Below, one piece after another: positions 5,636 through 10,464 of a stretch of DNA of 10,464 nucleotides (position 1 is its first letter; each line of letters opens with the position of its first letter). Source of the DNA: Thermofilum sp. ex4484_15. Lineage in GTDB: Archaea > Thermoproteota > Thermoprotei > Thermofilales > EX4484-15. The stretch is taken from contig NJEH01000021.1 in NCBI GenBank assembly GCA_002254595.1, forward strand, positions 1 through 10,464, given 5' to 3'. Position numbers and translations under genes: made by a program. Below the pieces are notes generated by a model, which ran no database searches, was not told where the DNA came from, and worked only from the letters and a program-made list of their open reading frames with translations.

Positions 5636-6643
5636 TTAAAGCTCCTCTTTGGACATAACCATTCTAGGCTCTATAGGTAATTCCTCTACTAAACTTAACC
5701 TAAGATTTTGACGTTCAATGGAATTTAAAAGGTCTATATGAATTTCATTACTTACTCCATAAACCTCCCTTAACTCTTCAGGTAACCCACCTTCAAGGTT
5801 TAACTTTATTAAGAGACCTTCATCACTTACTACTTCATGCGGTTTAGCTACATTAACTGCCCTCCTATACATCCTTAATGAAGTTTGAAGCGCATCTTTC
5901 GTTCTAGCTGAACAGAAGTGCACCGTTAGATCTAAGTTTTCAGCCAGAGCCCTCTTAATCACCCTTAACGCTACCTTCCTACTACCCCGTGCGGCTACTA
6001 TGTACCTCCTACTTAATTTATAACCCCTCTCAAGTAATTTTAAGTAATTCCCTTCACTGAATTCCAATTCATTTAAATTAATGAACCTCGCCCTTACCTC
6101 CTCTAAGTACCTTACTAACTTAATTAAATAATCCTCACCATCCGGTAGGACTGGAACTTCCACTCCTACCTCTAGGTTAGTTTCCTTTACAGCTAACCTT
6201 ACTTTATTCCAGTCCTCTTCTTTAACTAAATGGAACCTTATTTCATCTAAGCCTGCGTTCTCTAATTCCCTTAACGTAGCTAGGGAGAAGGGAGTACCAC
6301 AAGTATAAAGGTGTATATGGTGGCTCCCCCCCATTTTCCTTTTTAAGAGCCTTATGATTTTAATTACCCTATTTAGGACCATTAACGGCTCGCCGCCGGT
6401 AATTCCCGTCCCTTCAGCGTCCATGAGCTCGGCCTCCTCAATTACTTCATTTAAGTTATTTACTCTTCTTTCATTCGCGTAAATTACATCCCTTCCCTTC
6501 CTCTCTGGACTTAACGGACAATAAAAACAATCGATTGGACACATACCTGTTACAAATAGAACCATCTTGGATCCCCTATGACATAGATAACAGCCTTCAG
6601 GTAAGGAGCCGTATATTAAGCTACCATAGGGTAGTTTCCTCAA
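5636..6643 (-). CDS. Radical SAM protein, COG2108-like, function unknown
   Basis: 335 residues from the TTG at 6643. The radical SAM cluster motif is CxxxCxxC at Cys 35, 39, 42 ('GMCPIDCFYCPLS'), with GGEP at 83-86. An extra CxxC (Cys 18 and 21, 'EGCYLCHRG') precedes it and may hold a second cluster or metal. Overall this matches the archaeal group related to pyruvate formate-lyase activase (COG2108) as I know it; its substrate is not established. Start: the TTG at 6641-6643 overlaps the TGA of the upstream acetyltransferase gene as TTGA, a usual coupled-start layout. A TTG at 6667 in the same frame would add 8 residues and is the alternative. The C-terminal 120 residues carry no motif I recognise. 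Confidence 0.8.
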   Translation of the reverse strand: MRKLPYGSLIYGSLPEGCYLCHRGSKMVLFVTGMCPIDCFYCPLSPERKGRDVIYANERRVNNLNEVIEEAELMDAEGTGITGGEPLMVLNRVIKIIRLLKRKMGGSHHIHLYTCGTPFSLATLRELENAGLDEIRFHLVKEEDWNKVRLAVKETNLEVGVEVPVLPDGEDYLIKLVRYLEEVRARFINLNELEFSEGNYLKLLERGYKLSRRYIVAARGSRKVALRVIKRALAENLDLTVHFCSARTKDALQTSLRMYRRAVNVAKPHEVVSDEGLLIKLNLEGGLPEELREVYGVSNEIHIDLLNSIERQNLRLSLVEELPIEPRMVMSKEEL

Positions 6644-7095
6644 AGAACGAGTTCCATGACTATGCAAGGTTCCCCATCCTCATAGTAATTAGGTATGATA
6701 CTTACCTCGTTAAATCCTACAGAACGATATAACGCGATGGCCCGCTTGTTACTAGGCCTTACCTCTAACCTTATAGATTCAGCGCCTTTATTCCTTAACT
6801 TAACTATTATCCCCTCTAGAAGCTCCCTACCTATTCCCATACCTCTAAAATCGGGGGAAACGGCTATGGAAATTATATGTCCCAAACGTTCTCTCTCTAG
6901 GATGCCTATAACGTATCCTACTACTCTACCCTCTACTTCGGCTACTAAAAAGGTTTCAGGGGAAAGTACGTAGTAGAACTTAAGTAGCCAATAAGGATAA
7001 GCGTCCTTGAAGGATGCTTTTTCTATTTCGTAAACCTTCCTTAAATCGCTTTCCTTACAAGGCCTTATCCTTAACGCCTTCCCCTCTACTTCCAT
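6640..7095 (-). CDS. rimI: GNAT N-terminal acetyltransferase (RimI/Ard1 type)
   Basis: 151 residues, normal for the family. Transfers acetyl from acetyl-CoA to a protein N-terminus; archaeal members act as broad-specificity N-alpha-acetyltransferases, whereas bacterial RimI acts on ribosomal protein S18. Visible: GNAT motif A 'SIAVSPDFRGMGIGREL' with the acetyl-CoA loop R84-G-M-G-I-G89, motif B 'NKRAIALYRSVGF' at about 117-128, and the C-terminal 'NYYEDGEPCIVMEL' typical of Ard1-type enzymes. The ATG at 7095 is preceded by a TATA box at 7117-7128 that predicts an essentially leaderless mRNA. The stop overlaps the start of the radical SAM gene, so the two are probably translated together. Whether the radical SAM enzyme shares a pathway is unknown. 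Confidence 0.9.
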   Translation of the reverse strand: MEVEGKALRIRPCKESDLRKVYEIEKASFKDAYPYWLLKFYYVLSPETFLVAEVEGRVVGYVIGILERERLGHIISIAVSPDFRGMGIGRELLEGIIVKLRNKGAESIRLEVRPSNKRAIALYRSVGFNEVSIIPNYYEDGEPCIVMELVL

Positions 7096-7116
7096 TGCTT
7101 ACCTAAAATAGAAAAG

Positions 7117-7128
7117 TTTAATATATAA
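7117..7128. promoter_or_regulatory. TATA box between divergent acetyltransferase and UPF0147 genes
   Basis: TTTAATATATAA is nearly symmetric. Toward the minus strand it predicts a start near 7096, one base from the acetyltransferase ATG. Toward the plus strand it predicts a start near 7148, giving UPF0147 a leader of about 28 bases that contains a GGTG Shine-Dalgarno (7166-7169). It may serve both; a second candidate, CATATAAC at 7145-7152, would make UPF0147 leaderless. Confidence 0.5.
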
Positions 7129-7175
7129 GCGCTATCTCCTTATTCATATAACAAAGTCTTTTAAGGTGTAGCCCT

Positions 7176-7439
7176 ATGGCGGGCACTACTGAGGAACGTA
7201 TAGCACAAGCTATTTCCATACTCCAAAGGGTAGCTGAAGATACGGGCGTACCTAGGAACATTAGGAGAGCTGCTAGCGAAGCCATAGAAACTTTGCAGAA
7301 GAGAGATCTAACTCCGGGGCTTAGAGCGGCTAATGCAATAAGCATCTTAGAGGAGATAAGCCAAGATCCTAATATGCCTTTGTTCGCTAGGACCTCGATA
7401 TGGCAAGCCGTCAGCTTACTCGAACAAGTAAAGGATTGA
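7176..7439 (+). CDS. UPF0147 family protein
   Basis: 87 residues, the usual length for this archaeal family of unknown function. The whole protein is predicted helical: two similar halves, each a helix with AI-x-IL spacing ('ERIAQAISILQRVAEDTGVP' and 'LRAANAISILEEISQDPNMP') followed by 'RNIRRAASEAIETL' or 'ARTSIWQAVSLLEQV', so it looks like an internal duplication giving a small helical bundle. No catalytic motif, signal or membrane segment. The ATG has GGTG 7 bases upstream. FAU-1 begins 13 bases after its stop, or overlaps it if an earlier start codon is used, so the two are an operon; a shared role in RNA metabolism is inference only. Confidence 0.93.
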   Translation: MAGTTEERIAQAISILQRVAEDTGVPRNIRRAASEAIETLQKRDLTPGLRAANAISILEEISQDPNMPLFARTSIWQAVSLLEQVKD

Positions 7440-7441
7440 AC

Positions 7442-7446
7442 GGGGA
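7442..7446 (+). promoter_or_regulatory. Possible ribosome binding site for FAU-1 at ATT 7453
   Basis: GGGGA lies 6 bases before the ATT codon. It is a modest match to the archaeal Shine-Dalgarno and is the main argument for 7453 over 7435. Confidence 0.35.
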
Positions 7447-7452
7447 ACCACC

Positions 7453-8889
7453 ATTAGCGAGGGACCCGTTAGAGTTAGGGGAATTTACTCCACAGCCTTA
7501 ACTAAAATACTCTTAGATAGCGGTTTTTCCATAGCGGATCCTACGGAACCTATTAGGGAGAGATTCAAATTAAAGGGATCTGATGGGGCCCCGCTAGCTA
7601 CTCTAAAGGATAGGGATGATAAAAGGGGAATAATTATAGTAGGACGGGAGAGCGTAGTAAGGTCCTTAATGAGGTTACTCTCAAGTAAAGTACGTGAGAT
7701 CTTAATAAGGATAGCAGAGCCTCAACTCGACGCCATATATAAAGGTAAGGTAATTAAGGTAACGGATTACGAAGCTATAATAGATTTAGGATCATGTAAG
7801 GGCTCTCTTTCGCCCCCTCATGGCCTAAAGGAAGGCGATGAAGTATTAGTTTGCGTTAAGAGGCCTTCGTATAGGGGGTTTGCTAGGTTATCTAGGGAAC
7901 TAACCTTCGTAGGTAGGTACATTAAGTTAAATAGTAGCGGAAAAATAACCTTTAGTAGATTTATAAGAGATGGGAAGAGGCAAAGGGAACTTTATGCGTT
8001 AGCTCTTTCTTGTAATTTAGGTAAGTGGGGAGTTAGATGGCGAAGTAGCGCTGCCTCAGCGCCTTTAAGGAATCTAATAGCAGAAGTTCAATCGCTTAGG
8101 GAGAGAGCGGAGGAAATATTAAAGGAGGCCGAAGTAGTTAAAGCTCCACGTTTACTCTTCGAGGGGGAGAGGGTAGTTGAAGTAGTATTTACTTATACTT
8201 CAAAGCGTTATCTAGATTCCGTTAGAAATAGCGTAACTCCCACTCTAAACGGACATCATTACTTTAAATCGATGGGGGGTATTATGGGTCCTCTTGTCGA
8301 TTACGCCGAGGATTTAATAAGGAGAGGTGTAGCCGAGAAACCCCTAGTAGAAGGATTGAGGAACGTAGTTTGGAACTCCATTAAAGAAGGGAGTTATATT
8401 AAGATACTACATGAGCTCCCCTTAGGCGGATGTACAGAGCTGGGTAAGGGTAAGGTAATTTCCTTTAATCCCGACAAAGGACTAATAATAGTAAAACGTG
8501 AAGTTAAAGGTCGCGGAGTTTACGATGGACTTAATATACCTAAGGAATCAGGTGATTACATAATTACCTGTTTAAAGGAGGGGGATGGGAGAATATATCA
8601 CTTTTACTACGGTAAAGACGGAGTGCTTAAGGGAGTTTACCTAAATATATCCACTCCCATCGAGTTAAACCCAGAGGGAACGATATGGTACTTAGATTTA
8701 GTAATAGATATAGTTAAAAATGCGAATGGCGAAGTAAGGATAATAGATGAGGAGGAATTTAATGAACTAGTAAATAAGGGCATCATTAATGACTCCTTAG
8801 CCCGCTATGCGTTAAGCATAGCTAACGAGGCATTAAGTATCTTATCCGAGGAAATTTCCCCGGAAAGCTTAAATAAACTTTACTGGTGA
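7453..8889 (+). CDS. FAU-1 family ribonuclease, DUF402; non-canonical start
   Basis: About 478 residues from ATT at 7453. FAU-1 was described in Pyrococcus as an AU-rich-RNA-binding, RNase E/G-like endoribonuclease, reported to act in 5S rRNA processing. Visible: N-terminal 'VRVRGIYSTALTKILLDSGF' typical of the family, an S1-like RNA-binding domain at about 94-140 ('IYKGKVIKVTDYEAIIDLGS'), and a C-terminal DUF402 domain at about 320-450 with the catalytic-type acidic/Tyr region 'GTIWYLDLVID'. The first ATG in frame (7669) would remove 72 residues including the conserved N-terminus; between the stop at 7429-7431 and 7669 the frame has no ATG, GTG or TTG. ATT at 7453 has GGGGA 6 bases upstream; ATT at 7435, overlapping the UPF0147 TGA as ATTGA, is the alternative. 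A frameshift error is also possible. Confidence 0.88.
   Translation: MSEGPVRVRGIYSTALTKILLDSGFSIADPTEPIRERFKLKGSDGAPLATLKDRDDKRGIIIVGRESVVRSLMRLLSSKVREILIRIAEPQLDAIYKGKVIKVTDYEAIIDLGSCKGSLSPPHGLKEGDEVLVCVKRPSYRGFARLSRELTFVGRYIKLNSSGKITFSRFIRDGKRQRELYALALSCNLGKWGVRWRSSAASAPLRNLIAEVQSLRERAEEILKEAEVVKAPRLLFEGERVVEVVFTYTSKRYLDSVRNSVTPTLNGHHYFKSMGGIMGPLVDYAEDLIRRGVAEKPLVEGLRNVVWNSIKEGSYIKILHELPLGGCTELGKGKVISFNPDKGLIIVKREVKGRGVYDGLNIPKESGDYIITCLKEGDGRIYHFYYGKDGVLKGVYLNISTPIELNPEGTIWYLDLVIDIVKNANGEVRIIDEEEFNELVNKGIINDSLARYALSIANEALSILSEEISPESLNKLYW
8869..8876 (+). promoter_or_regulatory. TATA box for tRNA-Leu(TAG) inside the FAU-1 gene
   Basis: TTAAATAA is centred 28 bases upstream of the tRNA 5' end at 8900, the same spacing as for the CAT tRNA. 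It overlaps the last codons of FAU-1, whose stop is only 10 bases from the tRNA. Confidence 0.6.
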
Positions 8890-8899
8890 AATAAGTCGA

Positions 8900-9002
8900 G
8901 CGGGGGTGGCCGAGCCAGGTCAAAGGGCTAGAACCGACCATAGGCGCAGGGCTTAGGACCCTGTGGCGTAGGCCTGCGCGGGTTCAAATCCCGCCCCCCG
9001 CA
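8900..9002 (+). tRNA. tRNA-Leu (TAG) with an 18-nt D-arm intron
   Basis: Acceptor GCGGGGG/CCCCCGC, T arm GCGGG-TTCAAAT-CCCGC, long variable arm, discriminator A at 9002, CCA not encoded. The anticodon arm CAGGG-CTTAGGA-CCCTG gives anticodon TAG (codon CUA). 18 nt at 8924-8941 must be spliced from the D arm. The gene differs from tRNA-Leu(CAG) at 2125-2227 only in the anticodon arm. Confidence 0.95.
8924..8941 (+). other. Non-canonical D-arm intron of tRNA-Leu(TAG)
   Basis: Identical to the intron of tRNA-Leu(CAG). GGTC (8918-8921) pairs with GACC (8936-8939), bulges are AAA (8922-8924) and ATA (8940-8942), inner stem GG/CC (8925-8926 with 8934-8935), 7-nt loop. Splicing joins tRNA positions 21 and 22. 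Outer pairing is GCC (8914-8916) with GGC (8943-8945), leaving A8917 unpaired, so the motif is relaxed on that side. Confidence 0.85.
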
Positions 9003-9051
9003 TCATCATTCACTCCTTTCTAATTATAATACTTATTTAGAAGTTAAGGTT

Positions 9052-9139
9052 TGGCGCCGCGGGTGGGATTTGAACCCACGTGGGGTTTCCCCCAGAGGGT
9101 TAGCAACCCTCCGCCCTAACCAGGCTAGGCGACCGCGGC
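9052..9139 (-). tRNA. tRNA-Ser (GCT), CCA encoded
   Basis: Acceptor GCCGCGG/CCGCGGC, anticodon arm GAGGG-TTGCTAA-CCCTC giving GCT (codons AGC/AGU), long variable arm with a GGGG/CCCC stem, T arm GTGGG-TTCAAAT-CCCAC, discriminator G (9055) as expected for serine, encoded CCA at 9052-9054. No intron. Confidence 0.95.
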
Positions 9140-9153
9140 TCCTATTTTAGGAG
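9139..9153. repeat. Small inverted repeat at the tRNA-Ser 5' end
   Basis: CTCCTA (9139-9144) and TAGGAG (9148-9153) flank a 3-base loop between the TATA box and the tRNA. It could fold in the 5' leader next to the RNase P site. Confidence 0.35.
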
Positions 9154-9165
9154 GAGAGGAAGGTA

Positions 9166-9173
9166 TTTATTAA
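9166..9173 (-). promoter_or_regulatory. TATA box for tRNA-Ser
   Basis: On the minus strand it reads TTAATAAA, about 29 bases upstream of the tRNA 5' end at 9139. Confidence 0.6.
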
Positions 9174-9198
9174 CCTTTACCTCCATCCCTTAATACAT

Positions 9199-9232
9199 TT
9201 ACCTCCTTAGCTCTTAATAAGATAGGAGGTAA
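9199..9232. repeat. 34-bp interrupted palindrome between tRNA-Ser and tRNA-Gly
   Basis: Outer arms TTACCTCCT (9199-9207) and AGGAGGTAA (9224-9232) are perfect complements; inside, TCTTA (9212-9216) and TAAGA (9218-9222) add a second symmetry. A third copy of the element, TTTACCTCC, occurs in direct orientation at 9176-9184, next to the tRNA-Ser TATA box. It lies just 3' of tRNA-Gly on the minus strand, so a 3'-end or processing structure, or a protein-binding site, are the options. Confidence 0.5.
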
Positions 9233-9243
9233 GTTTGCGAAAA

Positions 9244-9322
9244 TGGTGCGGCCGCCGGGATTTGAACCCGGGATTATCAGCTCGGAAGGCTGACGTCCTA
9301 GTCCAGGCTAGACGACGGCCGC
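9244..9322 (-). tRNA. tRNA-Gly (TCC), CCA encoded
   Basis: Acceptor GCGGCCG/CGGCCGC, anticodon arm TCAGC-CTTCCGA-GCTGA giving TCC (codons GGA/GGN), T arm CCGGG-TTCAAAT-CCCGG, discriminator A (9247), encoded CCA at 9244-9246. No intron. Confidence 0.95.
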
Positions 9323-9345
9323 GTGAATAAAAATACACTTTCAAC

Positions 9346-9357
9346 ATAAATAAATTT
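9346..9357 (-). promoter_or_regulatory. TATA box for tRNA-Gly
   Basis: Minus-strand AAATTTATTTAT is centred about 29 bases upstream of the tRNA 5' end at 9322. It is close to the 3' end of the acylphosphatase gene (stop at 9365). Confidence 0.6.
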
Positions 9358-9364
9358 CCTCACC

Positions 9365-9646
9365 TTAATATTTTATGTGGAAATCTTCAAACTCCCCCCT
9401 ATACCCACTCCATTCAACGTTTACCTCCTCTACTAAAGCTAGAGGAGGGCCCTTCCTAACTTCCTTTAATAACTTCATTAACGCCTCTTTATCCCCCTCG
9501 GCTACTACCTCTACCCTACCGTCGGGTAAGTTCCTTACGTATCCTTTCACGCCTAGTTTACGTGCTACCCTTAACGTAAAGAACCTAAAACCCACTCCTT
9601 GTACTATACCGGAAATTAATATCCTGACTCTAGCTCGCTCCGACAT
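9365..9646 (-). CDS. acyP: Acylphosphatase
   Basis: 93 residues, full length for the family. Small cytosolic enzyme hydrolysing acyl phosphates such as acetyl phosphate. Both catalytic residues are visible: Arg 21 in the phosphate loop 'GIVQGVGFRFF' and Asn 39 in 'GYVRNLPDGRVEVVAEG'. The C-terminal 'FHIKY' matches the usual last strand. The ATG at 9646 is supported by alignment to the family pattern and by a TATA box at 9671-9680 that predicts a near leaderless mRNA. It stands alone; tRNA-Gly follows on the same strand 43 bases after its stop. Confidence 0.96.
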   Translation of the reverse strand: MSERARVRILISGIVQGVGFRFFTLRVARKLGVKGYVRNLPDGRVEVVAEGDKEALMKLLKEVRKGPPLALVEEVNVEWSGYRGEFEDFHIKY

Positions 9647-9670
9647 ACTAACGTTTCGATACCTCTTCTT

Positions 9671-9680
9671 CTTAAAAACT
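9671..9680 (-). promoter_or_regulatory. TATA box for acyP
   Basis: Minus-strand AGTTTTTAAG, with a predicted start near 9648 and so almost no leader. Confidence 0.5.
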
Positions 9681-9710
9681 TAATGAAGGTTATGATTCAA
9701 ATACCTAATA

Positions 9711-9938
9711 CTATCCCCTTTCCCTTAAGATGGTGAAAGGATATATGTTAAGGCTATGAGGGGTGCCCCTCCTCTTCTTAACGTAAAGGTACCTACTGCA
9801 CGTAGATCCCCTGATCTTCATACCTAATACTATTACCCCTGAGGCTAGGAATTCCTCTACTCCATACCTACTTAACCTTCTGGTACCGGTAGGGATTTCG
9901 GAGGTAACTATCGTAGTTAAACCTATCTTACTTAAGGG
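9711..9938 (-). pseudogene. Remnant of a KaiC/RAD55-type RecA-superfamily ATPase (C-terminal part)
   Basis: A 75-codon open stretch with no usable start reads as the C-terminal part of a KaiC-like ATPase: 'LSKIGLTTIVTSEIPTG', then 'RRLSRYGVEEFLASGVIVLG', then 'YLYVKKRRGTPHS' and 'PFTILRERG' before the TAG at 9711-9713. This order (TSE strand, L-S-R-x-G-V-E-E-F, DGVIVL-like strand, K-x-RGT-x-H, PF-x-I) is the family pattern. An in-frame stop lies immediately upstream (9939-9941), and no Walker A or B motif is present, so the N-terminal two thirds are missing. Such ATPases are common in archaea with various signalling or regulatory roles. It sits upstream of acyP on the same strand. Confidence 0.6.
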
Positions 9939-10111
9939 CTACCGGCCTCTTCTCGTTAGATGACTGTATTCCCCTACAGGATATACTAGCTATAGAGTGT
10001 TTAGTTAATGGTGTACTCGAGATAAGGAAGGATAGAGGCTAGGTTTACGTACGTTGTAGGTCTTTTTCATTAAATACTAATTGGTTAAAGTACGATTTGG
10101 TAATAGAGTAA
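9915..10111 (+). pseudogene. Possible second RAD55-like ATPase remnant, opposite strand
   Basis: In one plus frame the DNA reads 'LQDILAIECLVNGVLEIRKD', then RG, an in-frame TAG at 10040-10042, then 'VYVRCRSFSLNTNWLKYD' and a final TAA at 10109-10111. This resembles the last strands of RAD55/KaiC-like ATPases ('LE-x-LVDGV-x-E-x-R', then a 'R-x-YVR' strand). No Walker motifs and no start are visible, and another stop lies at about 9914. The similarity is weaker than for the minus-strand remnant, with which it overlaps by about 24 bases. Confidence 0.35.
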
Positions 10112-10339
10112 AAATTAAATTAACTTATACCATACGATTGAATTTACTCCAACGTTTTAGAGGCTATTATATGCTATCTTTTTTATTAACTAAGGTATAA
10201 TTTTACATTTACGAACTAATTATTTGATTACATTAAGTACCTGGACGTTTCAATTTATCGAATGTTTAAAGTATTAGCCTTGTGTAAGTTTAAGGAAATT
10301 AATAAAAATAACCATGAACGAATAGTAATAGGTACTTTC
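10112..10339. other. AT-rich spacer before the right-edge gene
   Basis: No coding signal that I trust. An ATG at 10262 is in frame with the right-edge gene and would extend it by 26 residues rich in Lys, Asn and Glu. A TATA-like AATAAAAATAACC at 10301-10313 favours the later ATG at 10340. Confidence 0.4.
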
Positions 10340-10464
10340 ATGGGAGAGGGTAGGAGTAAACTAAAAGGACTTAATGACCTACTAGGCCCTTCAATAATAT
10401 TGGAAGTGTTAGACCTAATGCTAGATAGCCCAGAGGAGTTATTTAACATAAGGGAAATAGCTAG
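10340..10464 (+). CDS. Start of a possible winged-helix regulator, cut by window edge
   Basis: Only 41 codons are present. The sequence begins 'MGEGRSKLKGLNDLLG', followed by 'ILEVLDLMLDSPEELFNIREIA', which looks like the first helices of an ArsR/MarR-type or similar winged-helix domain (helix 'SIILEVLDLML', then the start of 'x-IREIA' as the helix before the turn). The ATG at 10340 fits a TATA box about 35 bases upstream with a leader of about 9 bases; the ATG at 10262 is the alternative. Function cannot be fixed from this fragment. Confidence 0.5.
   Translation, partial: MGEGRSKLKGLNDLLGPSIILEVLDLMLDSPEELFNIREIA

Noticed and set aside
6695..6973. Plus-strand frame of 92 codons over the acetyltransferase gene
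   Set aside because: Antisense shadow of a clear GNAT domain; composition is Ser/Pro/Leu-rich with no motif.
9001..9010. Minus-strand ATGATGATG as a possible C box of a C/D guide RNA
   Set aside because: A matching D box would have to lie inside tRNA-Leu, and no C'/D' pair or guide spacing was found.
9375..9683. Plus-strand frame of 102 codons over the acylphosphatase gene
   Set aside because: Antisense shadow; the minus strand carries both catalytic residues of acylphosphatase.
10255..10449. Minus-strand open frame of 64 codons at the right edge
   Set aside because: It is serine- and leucine-rich in the way antisense frames are, lies opposite the more plausible plus-strand gene start, and has no promoter or ribosome binding site.

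Overview
The window reads as chromosomal DNA of a hyperthermophilic, probably anaerobic archaeon, most likely a crenarchaeote (Thermoproteota). The reasons are the archaeal TATA boxes about 26-30 bases upstream of genes, several apparently leaderless mRNAs, frequent GTG/TTG starts, bulge-helix-bulge (BHB) tRNA introns (one of them in a non-canonical D-arm position), the archaeal families UPF0147, FAU-1 and Ard1-type acetyltransferase, and GC-rich tRNA genes in otherwise AT-rich DNA. I cannot name the order. D-arm introns are commonest in Thermoproteales, but that is only suggestive.

Layout. 1-2014: an Lrp/AsnC-like regulator cut by the left edge, then two convergent genes for small secreted or membrane-anchored proteins I do not recognise. 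2125-2383: divergent tRNA-Leu(CAG) and tRNA-Val(TAC), both with introns. 2338-5095 (minus): the anaerobic ribonucleotide reductase operon nrdD-nrdG; the end of nrdG runs into tRNA-Val in antisense, and its stop codon lies in the tRNA intron. 5233-5306: a CAT-anticodon tRNA that looks like tRNA-Ile2. 5307-5635: non-coding, with a GC-rich, highly foldable segment that may be an unidentified RNA. 5636-7095 (minus): a RimI/Ard1 acetyltransferase coupled to a COG2108-like radical SAM protein. 7176-8889 (plus): UPF0147 and the FAU-1 ribonuclease, which has no ATG, GTG or TTG at its proper N-terminus. 8900-9322: tRNA-Leu(TAG) (plus), tRNA-Ser(GCT) and tRNA-Gly(TCC) (both minus). 9365-9646 (minus): acylphosphatase. 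9711-10111: eroded KaiC/RAD55-type ATPase remnants on both strands. 10340 to the end: the start of what may be a winged-helix regulator.

The coherent themes are stable-RNA production (six tRNAs, three introns, the FAU-1 RNase) and oxygen-independent radical chemistry (NrdD/NrdG and a second radical SAM enzyme). I see no phage, CRISPR or transposon system. The main points of interest are three minimal tRNA introns with one shared design, the stop-codon-in-tRNA-intron overlap, the non-canonical FAU-1 start, the unassigned structured region at 5491-5590, and the opposed ATPase fossils.
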